64,000 bases of DNA from Pseudarthrobacter cellobiosi (GTDB lineage: Bacteria > Actinomycetota > Actinomycetes > Actinomycetales > Micrococcaceae). The stretch spans positions 248,001 to 312,000 of the forward strand of contig NZ_JAMXBJ010000050.1 of the NCBI RefSeq assembly GCF_023913755.1, read 5' to 3'. A program made the translations under genes and the position numbers. The notes beneath the pieces are model-generated. The model was given only the letters and a program-made list of their open reading frames with translations. It ran no database searches and had not been told where the DNA came from. Below, in pieces: positions 49,337 to 56,766 of the stretch (its first letter is position 1; every line of letters begins with the position of its first letter).

Positions 49337-49375
49337 TCACCCGCTCTCTGCTTCTGGGCTTCATTGCCATCACTT

Positions 49376-49400
49376 AGTTATGGTCATTTTGACTAGAACT
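49376..49400. promoter_or_regulatory. Candidate NrtR operator
   Basis: AGTT-ATG-GTCA-TTT-TGAC-TAG-AACT is a 25-nt dyad (8 of 11 arm positions paired) 39 nt upstream of the nrtR GTG, in the only promoter region of the operon. Its AT-rich centre contrasts with the surrounding GC. Confidence 0.5.
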
Positions 49401-49485
49401 GATTCTACGTCCACATTCCCCTGATTCAAAATGTTTCGCCGCCCCGCGCGACTGGACGAGCTCCTTGGGCTGGTCCCCGTAGACC

Positions 49486-49965
49486 TTACTCCGGCTGCCT
49501 GGCGGCTGCGGCTTCGAGCAGGTTCAGTGTCCTGCCCTGGAAGTGGGTGTTGAGGACAATCACGGACGACGCACGGAGCACGGTCCTGGTGGCGATCATC
49601 GCATCCAAAACACGCTGCAGGTCCGGATTCGACCGCGCGGCGATCCTCGCCATGAGGTCCGAGCTGCCGGAAACGGTGTGGACCTCGATCAGTTCCGGGA
49701 TCGCGGCCAGCGCCTCGGCCACCGCATCGTGGCTCAGGTCCTGGTTGATGGTCAGCGAGCAGAAGGCAACCACCGGGAAGCCGAACTTTGCCGGGTCAGG
49801 CCGGGGCACCCACGAGCTGATCACGCCGGCCTCCGTCATCCTGTCCAGCCGCGATTGGACCGTGGCGCGGGCGACGCCCAGGACCCTCGAGGCCTCCAGC
49901 ACCGAGCCCCGCGGAGTGTCGGTGAAGAATCTGACAATTTTGGCATCCAGTGCATCAACGTTCAT
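49486..49965 (-). CDS. Lrp/AsnC-family regulator
   Basis: A 159-aa protein from ATG 49963-49965 (AAGGAG 5 nt upstream); the frame open to 49989 has no such signal. It has an N-terminal HTH (DAKIVRFFTDTPRGSVLEASRVLGVARATVQSRLDRMTEAGVISSW) and a C-terminal RAM ligand domain (GFPVVAFCSLTINQDLSHDAVAEALAAIPELIEVHTVSGSSDLMARIAARS). It is divergent from an APC-family amino acid permease, the classic layout for Lrp control of transport. Its effector is unknown. Confidence 0.92.
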   Translation of the reverse strand: MNVDALDAKIVRFFTDTPRGSVLEASRVLGVARATVQSRLDRMTEAGVISSWVPRPDPAKFGFPVVAFCSLTINQDLSHDAVAEALAAIPELIEVHTVSGSSDLMARIAARSNPDLQRVLDAMIATRTVLRASSVIVLNTHFQGRTLNLLEAAAARQPE

Positions 49966-50000
49966 ACAATCTCCTTCACACGCTGCCATGCAGTAGGCAG

Positions 50001-50013
50001 ATTGCTAGCCAAT
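50001..50013. promoter_or_regulatory. Candidate Lrp site in the lrp/permease divergent promoter
   Basis: ATTG-CTAGC-CAAT is a short dyad in the 175-nt gap between the divergent lrp and permease genes. Lrp-family sites are often of this size and arranged in arrays, but I see only this clear one. Confidence 0.35.
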
Positions 50014-50140
50014 AGTCATCCGAGTGATTCAAAGTGCCACCATCGTTGCATAACCGTTGCCCGCGGACCAGCGACTTAGGCGGTAAATTCAAGTGGTCCC
50101 TGCGGGGACACCACCCCCAACCCCAAGAAGGTTCACAGGC

Positions 50141-51520
50141 ATGACATCGAAGTCCACGGCAGTGCGGCCGAAATCCCTCCTCGGCCACACCATGAAACCC
50201 CGGCAGCTCACCATGATGGGATTGGGCAGCGCCATCGGCGCCGGCCTGTTCCTGGGTTCAGGGGCCGGCATCCAGGCTGCCGGGCCCGCCGTGCTGATCT
50301 CGTACCTCGTGGCCGGGACGCTCATCATCCTGGTGATGTGGGCGCTGGGCGAGATGGCCGCTGCGAATCCGACCAGCGGCGCGTTCTCCGTGTACGCCGA
50401 ACGAGCGCTGGGAAAAACCGCTGGCGCCACGGTGGGCTGGCTGTGGTGGCTCCAGTTGGTGGTGGTCATCGCCGCGGAAGCCCTGGGCGCAGCGGGCCTA
50501 CTGTTTTCTGTGTGGCCGGTTGTCCCCGTCTGGACCCTGGCCCTGATCTTTATGGTTGTGTTTACGGCCATCAACCTGACGGGCGTCAAGAACTTCGGCG
50601 AGTTCGAATTCTGGTTTGCCATCCTGAAGGTTGCCGCCATTGTGGCGTTCCTGGCCGTGGGGGCCGCGCTGCTGCTGGGCCTCCTGCCCGAGGTAGCTTC
50701 GCCCGGATTTGCTAACATCACCACTGATTTTGCTCCCGCCGGGCTGGGCGGAATCGCCACGGCGTTGTTCGTGGTGATCTTTGCCTTTGGCGGAACCGAG
50801 ATCGTGGCCGTGGCCGCCGCGGAAACGGAGGATCCGGAGCACAGTGTGGGCAAGGCGATCCGCACGGTATTGTGGCGCATCCTGGTCTTCTACATCGGGT
50901 CGGTCTTTGTCATCGCGGCCGTTCTGCCGGTCACCTCCGATGGACTCGCCTCACCCTTTGCCGGTGTGCTCGACGCGGCCCGGATCCCGGGCGCCGGCAC
51001 GGCGATCACCCTGGTTGCCGTCGTCGCACTCCTCTCCGCACTGAACGCCAACCTCTACGGCGCGTCCCGCATGGCGTATTCGCTGGCCGAACGCGGCGAG
51101 GCTCCCCGGTTCCTGGCCAGGCTCAGCGGCGCCAGCGTGCCCATGGTGGCGGTGGGCGTGTCCGTGGCGTTCGGCTTCTTCGCCACGGTTCTGGAGCTGC
51201 TGTTCCCGGACCGGATCCTGCCGGCCCTGTTCCAGCTGGTCGGATCCACGTGCCTGGTGGTCTGGGGCACGGCCCTTGCTTCACAGCTGATCCTCCGGCG
51301 CCGCGCGGACCGGGACGGTGCTCAACTTCCCCTGCGGATGAAGGGATTCCCGGGCCTGACTTTCTTCGGACTGGTCCTCCTGGGCCTGATCTTCGCCGTC
51401 GGCTTCAGCGCGGAAAGCAGCCGCGGACAGCTGCTGAGCACGTTCCTTCTGGTTGCCTGCCTCGCGGCAGCCTGCTGGATCGGCGCCCGGCTCACCACCC
51501 GCGATCGCCAGCCCAAGTAA
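50141..51520 (+). CDS. APC-family amino acid permease
   Basis: A 459-aa transporter from ATG 50141. It has twelve predicted helices beginning KPRQLTMMGLGSAIGAGLFLGSGAGIQAAGPAVLISYLVAGTLIILVMWALGEMAAANPTSG. The unwound TM1 motif GSAIGAGLFLGSG and the conserved EMA segment are those of the AAT (GabP/ProY-like) subgroup. TM6 carries FAFGGTEIVAVAAAETEDP. The substrate within the amino acid class cannot be read off. It is divergent from the Lrp regulator and followed directly by a long palindrome that starts in its last codons. Confidence 0.92.
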   Translation: MTSKSTAVRPKSLLGHTMKPRQLTMMGLGSAIGAGLFLGSGAGIQAAGPAVLISYLVAGTLIILVMWALGEMAAANPTSGAFSVYAERALGKTAGATVGWLWWLQLVVVIAAEALGAAGLLFSVWPVVPVWTLALIFMVVFTAINLTGVKNFGEFEFWFAILKVAAIVAFLAVGAALLLGLLPEVASPGFANITTDFAPAGLGGIATALFVVIFAFGGTEIVAVAAAETEDPEHSVGKAIRTVLWRILVFYIGSVFVIAAVLPVTSDGLASPFAGVLDAARIPGAGTAITLVAVVALLSALNANLYGASRMAYSLAERGEAPRFLARLSGASVPMVAVGVSVAFGFFATVLELLFPDRILPALFQLVGSTCLVVWGTALASQLILRRRADRDGAQLPLRMKGFPGLTFFGLVLLGLIFAVGFSAESSRGQLLSTFLLVACLAAACWIGARLTTRDRQPK

Positions 51521-51577
51521 GTAGCGCTATCTGTCGTTTTCGGCGGTCAAAACGACAGATAGCGCTACCCAGTTGGG
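51512..51577. repeat. Palindromic repeat element, copy 2
   Basis: Perfect 20-bp arms (51521-51540 and 51549-51568) with an 8-nt loop. The pairing extends outward as CCCAAGTAAGTAGCG against CCCAACTGGGTAGCG, so the permease TAA lies inside the stem. The outer CCCAACTGGGT and the CTGTCGTT core are shared with the 24083-24148 element, although the genes in front of the two are unrelated. Confidence 0.85.
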
Positions 51578-51718
51578 GAGGGGGCAGAAAGACCGCCGGC
51601 GGCTCGCGCTGTACAAATTGCGAAGCTGCCGGCCGGAACACGGGACAGTCTTATACAGTCTGGCCAGGCCGTACTGTGCTGATTGCCCACATATCCGCCG
51701 GTGACTAGGGTCACAGGC

Positions 51719-52770
51719 ATGGACACACTTCCGCCGCCGGCGTCCGGCAACAAAACGTCGCCGCTGAACCCCGGCCAGCTCCGCGATCTTTATTCGCTCA
51801 TGGTGGCCGTCCGGGACCTGGACACGTCCGCCGTCGCCTGGCAGAGGCAGGGCATCATCCCCGGCTATGCCCCCGAACTGGGCCAGGAAGCAGCCCAGGT
51901 GGGCAGCGGCTACGCCGTGGACCTGTCCCGTGACTTCGTGTTCCCCACCTACCGGGAAATGGGCGTGGCCCGCGCCATGGGCGTGGACATGGTTGCCTAC
52001 ATGGCAACCCACAAAGCCACGTGGCACGGTGGCCTCTACGATCCCCTGGAATCGCGGCTCGCCCCGATCCAGGCGGTGGTGGCCGGCTCCGTGCTGCACG
52101 CCGTCGGCTGGGCACACGGCCAAACGCTGGCCGCCGCCCCCCGGCGACGAAACCGGCGCGGCCCTGAGCTACTTCGGTGACGGTGCCTCATCCCAGGGCG
52201 ACGTCCACGAGGCCCTGAACTTCGCGGCTGCCCTGAAGGCGCCGGTGGTGTTTTTTCGTCCAGAACAACGGCTGGGCCATCTCAGTGCCCACCGAGCACC
52301 AGGTGGCCAGCGGCTCCGTGGCTGCCCGCGCCGCGGGCTATGACATCCCCGCCGTCAAGGTTGACGGCAACGATGTGGTGGCCGTCGTGGAGGCAACGCG
52401 GCGAGCGCTGGCACACTGCCGGGCCGGAAACGGTCCCGTCCTCATCGAAGCCATGACCTACCGCCGCGGCCCGCACTCCACCTCCGATGACCCCGGCCGC
52501 TACCGCACGCTTCAGGAAGAGCACGACGACGGCGGCCAGGATCCGCTGGAACGCTTCCGTCAGGTCCTGCTCGCCGACGGCGTCGCCGACGAGGAGTTCT
52601 TTGCCGCCGCCCTCGCTTCAGCCAAGGCGGAGGAGGAACAGATCCGGGAGGGCCTCCATGCCCTGGCGCCGCGCCCCGGCAGCGAAATGTTCAGCGTGGT
52701 GTTCCAGGAAACCACGCCCGCCCTACAGGCCCAGGCTGCCAACTGGCGGAAGGAGTCCGAGCATGTCTAA
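51719..52770 (+). pseudogene. 2-Oxoacid dehydrogenase E1 component, alpha subunit (two frameshifts)
   Basis: Three frames together give one ~349-aa ThDP-dependent E1alpha. Frame one (51719 to ~52137) starts MDTLPPPASGNK and includes DFVFPTYREMGVARAMGVD. Frame two (to ~52251) holds the ThDP motif GDGASSQGDVHEALNFAAALKAPVVFF. Frame three holds WAISVPTEH-type sequence through PVLIEAMTYRRGPHSTSDDPGRYR to the stop at 52770. Each junction is a homopolymer: C6 at 52137-52142 and T6 at 52251-52256. Removing one base in each restores the full protein, including the expected VQNNGW motif. With both ends intact and no other decay, sequencing error is more likely than a true pseudogene. It heads a cluster with E1beta, a lipoyl carrier and a hydrolase. 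Confidence 0.8.
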
Positions 52771-53815
52771 CGCCATCCTTGAAAGCGAGGCCTCCATGGA
52801 CGATGGAACGGGCCGCAGCGGAGTCGAACAGTGTCCATGCAGCAGGCCCTGAACCGGGCCCTCGATGAGGTCCTGGCGGACAACGCAAAAGCCGTCATCT
52901 TCGGCGAGGACTGCGGCCGGCTCGGCGGAGTCTTCAGAATCACGGACGGCCTGCAGGCAAAGTACGGCGAAGCCCGGGTCTTCGATACCCCGCTGGCGGA
53001 GTCCGGCATCCTGGGCATGTCCGTGGGCCTGGCCATGGCCGGTTTCCACCCGATCCCCGAGGTGCAGTTCGACGGCTTCGCCTATCCGGCCATCAACCAG
53101 ATCGTCTGCCAGATCGCCAGGATGAACTACCGCAGCCGCGGGACCCTGCCGATGCCCATCACCCTGCGCGTTCCCAGCTTCGGTGGCATCCGTGCCCCCG
53201 AACACCACGGCGAATCACTCGAGGCGCTCTTCGCCCACGTGCCGGGCCTGAAGGTGGTGTCGCCGGTGAACCCCCACGAGGCCTACCACCTCCTCAAGTA
53301 CGCGGCCTCACGTCCGGATCCGGTGATCTTTATGGAGCCGAAGTCCCGCTACTGGCAGAAGGGTGAGGTTGACGTCGCCAACGCCGATGCCGGCGGCGGC
53401 TCCCCCCACCGGCGCCAAGGTCATGCGCGAAGGCCGCCACCTCACTCTCGTGGCTTGGGGTGCCATGGTGGCGCGCTGCCTGCAGGTGGCCGACCTGGCC
53501 GCCGAGGACGGCGTGGACATCGAGGTCCTGGACCTGCGCTGGCTCAAGCTCATCGATACCCACGCATTGGTGGCATCCGTGGCTAAGACGCGGCGCGCCG
53601 TCGTCGTCCATGAAGCCCCACTGACCTCCGGCCTCGGCGCGGAAGTCGCACAGCTCATAACCCAGGGGTGCTTCAACACCCTCAAGGCGCCGGTGGAACG
53701 CGTGACAGGCTTCGATGTCCCGTACCCCTCCGGTGACCTCGAGGACGAATACATCCCCAACGTTGACCGGATCCTTAGCGGGATCCAGCGAGTATTGGAG
53801 TACCGCCGTGGCTGA
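52763..53815 (+). pseudogene. 2-Oxoacid dehydrogenase E1 component, beta subunit (one or two frameshifts)
   Basis: The main frame from GTG 52831 (VSMQQALNRALDEVLADN) encodes a normal E1beta: VIFGEDCGRLGGVFRITDGLQAKYG, VGLAMAGFHPIPEVQFDGFAYPAINQIVCQIARMNYRS, IRAPEHHGESLEALFAHVPGLKVVSP. It breaks at C6 (53402-53407) and resumes in another frame as GAKVMREGRHLTLVAWGAMV, ending LEYRRG at 53815. One C too many explains this. An ATG at 52763, overlapping the E1alpha stop, may be the true start. It would need one extra G near 52830, so either GTG 52831 (CGGAG upstream) is used or a further frameshift is present. The two lengths are 350 or 327 aa after correction. Confidence 0.8.
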
Positions 53816-54137
53816 AATTTCCTTCCCGCTCCCGGACCTCGGCGAGGGCCTGATCGAGGCGACCGTGCTTGAATGGCTGGTTTCGCCCGGCGATCAGGTG
53901 GAACGGAACCAGCCGCTGGTGGAGGTGGAAACCAGCAAATCCGCTGTTGAACTGCCCAGTCCGCAGGCAGGTAAAGTGGTGCGTATCTTCGGTGGGGCAG
54001 GCGACAGGATCAATGTCGGCGAACCCCTGATCGTGTTCGAGGTGCCGGACAACACTGCCGGAATCGTGGGTACGGTCCCGAAGAATGAGGCACCGACGCG
54101 CCGGGTCCGCCTGAGCGCCGTACTTGATGAGGACTGA
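53808..54137 (+). CDS. Stand-alone lipoyl-domain protein (E2-like without catalytic core)
   Basis: A 109-aa protein from GTG 53808, overlapping the E1beta stop by 8 nt. It is a single lipoyl domain: ISFPLPDLGEGLIEATVLEWLVSPGDQV, with the lipoylated lysine K44 in VEVETSKSAVELPSPQAGKV and the ending VGEPLIVFEVPD. About 25 residues follow and the frame stops at LSAVLDED. Usual E2 proteins continue into a peripheral-subunit-binding domain and a ~230-residue acyltransferase with HxxxDG; neither is visible in any frame before the next gene. It sits 4 nt before an alpha/beta hydrolase, which resembles AcoC-type acetoin dehydrogenase E2, where lipoyl domain and hydrolase fold are fused. Confidence 0.85.
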   Translation: MAEISFPLPDLGEGLIEATVLEWLVSPGDQVERNQPLVEVETSKSAVELPSPQAGKVVRIFGGAGDRINVGEPLIVFEVPDNTAGIVGTVPKNEAPTRRVRLSAVLDED

Positions 54138-54141
54138 CACC

Positions 54142-54969
54142 ATGAGCGGCAGGCACACCGGCGAGATGCATTCCCACACCGTGGAGGGCACGGACCCCCA
54201 ACTTTTTGTCGAGGTGCACGATCCCCATGACGACGCCGGACTGCGCCCTGTGCTGCTGCTGCACGGCTTCTCCTCGTCCAGCAAACTCAACTGGCATGAC
54301 ACCGGGTGGGTTGCGGCCCTGCTGGAGGCCGGCCGCCGCGTCATCACCGTGGACCTGCCAGGACACGGCCGCAGCGGCGCCCCCGAGGACATGGACTCCT
54401 ACTCCCCCAGCCGGATCCGCGCGGATCTGCTGCAGATAGCGTTCGACGCCGGCGTGCGGCCATTGCACGACGGTGACCCCACCAGCGGGGTCGACGTTGT
54501 GGGCTATTCCTTGGGCGCCCGGCTCGCCTGGGAATTCGGCGCCACCCAGCCCGAGATCGTCCACCGCCTGGTCCTGGGCGGACCGAACATCGCCGATCCG
54601 CTGGCAGCCTTTGACCTCATCGCAGCGCAGAACTACCTCGCCGACGGAACCCCCATTACGGATGAGTCCACGGCCGGCCTGCTCAAGATGGCCATGCTCC
54701 TGCCGAGCAACAACATCTTCGCGCTGCTGTCCCTGGTGGATGCCATCAAGGCCGAGCCCTTCGATCCTGCCGAGGCCGTACCCCACATGCCGATGCTCCT
54801 TGTGGCCGGCGACCAGGATGAACGTGCGGCCACCATGCCGCAGCTTGCCGCACTCGGAATCCGGGCAGGGTCCATGGCTGAACAGCTGACGCTGCCTGGC
54901 CGCAACCACACCAACGCCATCACCAGCCGGGCTTTCAAACAAGGCGCCATCGCTTTCCTGGGAGTCTGA
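54142..54969 (+). CDS. Alpha/beta-hydrolase coupled to the lipoyl carrier
   Basis: A 275-aa protein from ATG 54142 with GAGG upstream. It has the alpha/beta fold: oxyanion loop LLLHGFSSSSKLNW (about 38-51), strand VITVDLPGHGRSG, nucleophile elbow VVGYSLGARLAWEFG with Ser123, acid in LLVAGDQDE, and catalytic His in LPGRNHTNAIT. This triad matches thioesterase and lipase-like hydrolases and the C-terminal half of AcoC. It is adjacent to the lipoyl gene (4-nt gap), so it may act on acyl-lipoyl or acyl-CoA products of the complex (inference). Confidence 0.85.
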   Translation: MSGRHTGEMHSHTVEGTDPQLFVEVHDPHDDAGLRPVLLLHGFSSSSKLNWHDTGWVAALLEAGRRVITVDLPGHGRSGAPEDMDSYSPSRIRADLLQIAFDAGVRPLHDGDPTSGVDVVGYSLGARLAWEFGATQPEIVHRLVLGGPNIADPLAAFDLIAAQNYLADGTPITDESTAGLLKMAMLLPSNNIFALLSLVDAIKAEPFDPAEAVPHMPMLLVAGDQDERAATMPQLAALGIRAGSMAEQLTLPGRNHTNAITSRAFKQGAIAFLGV

Positions 54970-55108
54970 TCCCTGCGCGGCTGATCCCTGACCGCCTGAT
55001 TCCTGACAGGGGTTTCATAGCTCCCGCATAGGTTCCGCTGGTTGGATCGTCGGATGCACGATCCTTCCCAGCCACGCGCCCGCCGCACTACGCCGCCGTT
55101 CCGTCCTC

Positions 55109-55924
55109 GTGGCTGCCGCCGGTTTCCTCGCTGTGGTCCTGATCGCTGCCGCCTACATGCTGGCGCCTGCCCGGCCCGGGCAGGGAGCGGCATTGCGCAC
55201 ATCAAGAGGCATCGACACCTTTGCAAACTCCGCCGCGATTAACTCGGGCCTGGACGCAGCCATCGATGCCATCATCGGCGCCAACAGCCAGTACCAGGTG
55301 GGTGTTGCGCTGATGGCTACCGGCTGCGGGGACGTGCACCAGTACGGCGTGGAGGAACCGTTCGAGGCAGCGAGCACGGCCAAGATCCTGACCGCTGCGG
55401 CCTGTTACCACCTCGTGGAGGAGGGTTCCGCGTCCCTCGATGATCCGCTGGGCGCCTTCACCTCGGACTTCCAGATCCAGGCGATGGTCCAGGACAGGAA
55501 CAACGAATCGTGGAGCCTGCTGATGGACGCCGTGGGCCTTTCCGAACTTTCGGAGTATGCCGCCTCCATCGACGTCACGTATGACCCCGAGGTGAATACG
55601 CTTTCGACCGCCGACATGGCCCATATCCTGGCGGAACTGTTCGAGGGTATGCTCCCGGACCAGGAGCATACGGAGCAGCTCCTGTCCTACATGCAGGACA
55701 CCAACTACGAAAACCTCCTTCCGGCCGCAGTTCCGGACGGTGTAACCGTCTTCCACAAATATGGGCTGCTCGATGACGAACTCCACGACGCCGCCATCCT
55801 CTCGATGTCCTCCGGCAGCTATGTGCTGGTGGTTTTCACGAAGGGTGCCGACCTGAGCGACATCCCTGAACGGACGGTGGTGATCCAGGAAATCACCAAG
55901 GCTGTTACCGCCGCCCTCTCGTAA
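55109..55924 (+). CDS. Secreted serine hydrolase (class A beta-lactamase-like)
   Basis: At least 271 aa. The frame starts at GTG 55109 with a hydrophobic N-terminus (AAAGFLAVVLIAAAYML) that looks like a signal anchor. The domain shows SxxK as STAK (S89, K92), a helical region with AMVQDRNNESWSLLMDAVG, and a KTG-like HKYGLLDDELHDAAIL followed by SYVLVVFTKG. This is the PBP/beta-lactamase-like fold; a role in wall metabolism or drug hydrolysis cannot be told apart. No ribosome-binding site precedes the GTG. ATG 55054 in another frame (MHDPSQPRARRTT) looks like the natural basic N-terminus, so a frameshift near 55090-55100 is possible. Confidence 0.7.
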   Translation: MAAAGFLAVVLIAAAYMLAPARPGQGAALRTSRGIDTFANSAAINSGLDAAIDAIIGANSQYQVGVALMATGCGDVHQYGVEEPFEAASTAKILTAAACYHLVEEGSASLDDPLGAFTSDFQIQAMVQDRNNESWSLLMDAVGLSELSEYAASIDVTYDPEVNTLSTADMAHILAELFEGMLPDQEHTEQLLSYMQDTNYENLLPAAVPDGVTVFHKYGLLDDELHDAAILSMSSGSYVLVVFTKGADLSDIPERTVVIQEITKAVTAALS

Positions 55925-56015
55925 CTCAGCAGCTGTGGGAGGAAGTATCCCCGGTTCCCGGCGCGGCAGCAGAAGGTAGGCTGGAAGCGGGGCGGAGACA
56001 GCCGGAGAGGGAACA

Positions 56016-56663
56016 ATGAGCACGCGTTTTGAAGACCGCACCGATGCCGGTGAACGGCTGGCGGCGGTGCTCACGCAGTTCCGGGAACGCCCCGACACCA
56101 TCGTCCTGGGGCTGGCCCGCGGCGGAATCCCCGTGGCCGCCGCGGCTGCCAAGGCCCTGTACCTGCCACTCGGCGCCGTTCTGGTCCGGAAACTCGGCAT
56201 CCCCGGCCACGACGAAACAGCGTTCGGTGCGCTGGCCTGGTCGGGAGGCCGGATAGTGCGCCTGCTCAACCGTCCCTTGATCACCCGCATTCTGGACCAC
56301 GGCGTCCGCCAGGAGTGGCTGGACGAAGTGGAGAAACGCGAGAGGGCCGAGCTGCTCCGCCGGGCCGCGACTTACCCGGGGATCAGCAACGACCTCACGG
56401 GCAAGACAGTCCTCCTGCTCGACGACGGACTGGCCACCGGAGCCACCATGCGCGCTGCCGCCGAGGCAGCCCGTTCCGGTGGCGCGGCACGCGTCGTCGC
56501 CGCAGCGCCGGTGGGTTCGGTGGAAGCCTACACGGCCGTGTCGCGGGTGTGCGACGCCGTGCTGTGCCTGCATCTGCCGGGCAAGTTCCGCGCCGTGGGC
56601 AGCTTCTACCGGCACTTCGAACAATTGGCCGATGAGGACGCCATCAGCCTGCTGAACCAGTAG
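56016..56663 (+). CDS. Phosphoribosyltransferase-family protein
   Basis: A 215-aa protein with GAGAGGG before the ATG. It begins FEDRTDAGERLAAVLTQFRERPDTIVLGLARGGIPVAAAAAKAL and has the PRPP-binding loop VLLLDDGLATGATMRAA, the signature of type I phosphoribosyltransferases. The N-terminal FxDRxxAGxxLA with GLARGGIPVA marks the uncharacterised PRTase group often found beside erythromycin-esterase or dienelactone-hydrolase genes. Here it stands alone between the serine hydrolase and a convergent MHS transporter. The nucleobase or other acceptor is unknown. Confidence 0.85.
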   Translation: MSTRFEDRTDAGERLAAVLTQFRERPDTIVLGLARGGIPVAAAAAKALYLPLGAVLVRKLGIPGHDETAFGALAWSGGRIVRLLNRPLITRILDHGVRQEWLDEVEKRERAELLRRAATYPGISNDLTGKTVLLLDDGLATGATMRAAAEAARSGGAARVVAAAPVGSVEAYTAVSRVCDAVLCLHLPGKFRAVGSFYRHFEQLADEDAISLLNQ

Positions 56664-56708
56664 GCCCGACGGCAACACCGGGCCCTAACGGCGCAACCTG
56701 GCCTCACG

Positions 56709-56754
56709 GCAGAACGGCGGACCCAGGCCAGATGGCCCGAGCCCGCCGTTCTGC
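56709..56754. terminator. Bidirectional hairpin between phosphoribosyltransferase and MHS genes
   Basis: Perfect 12-bp arms GCAGAACGGCGG and CCGCCGTTCTGC around 22 nt, between two convergent 3' ends. It ends 13 nt before the MHS stop codon. There is no T-run. Confidence 0.6.
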
Positions 56755-56766
56755 GATGCGTACAAC

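Noticed and set aside
49376..51577. TGACCGCC/GTCAAAACGACAG at 51543 as a second NrtR-like site
   Set aside because: It is part of the palindromic repeat element and not upstream of a NAD gene.
53808..54137. Lipoyl protein as an E2 truncated by another frameshift
   Set aside because: I checked the following sequence in other frames for an acyltransferase HxxxDG region and found none; the next gene starts 4 nt later with its own signals. Still worth confirming because of nearby frameshifts.
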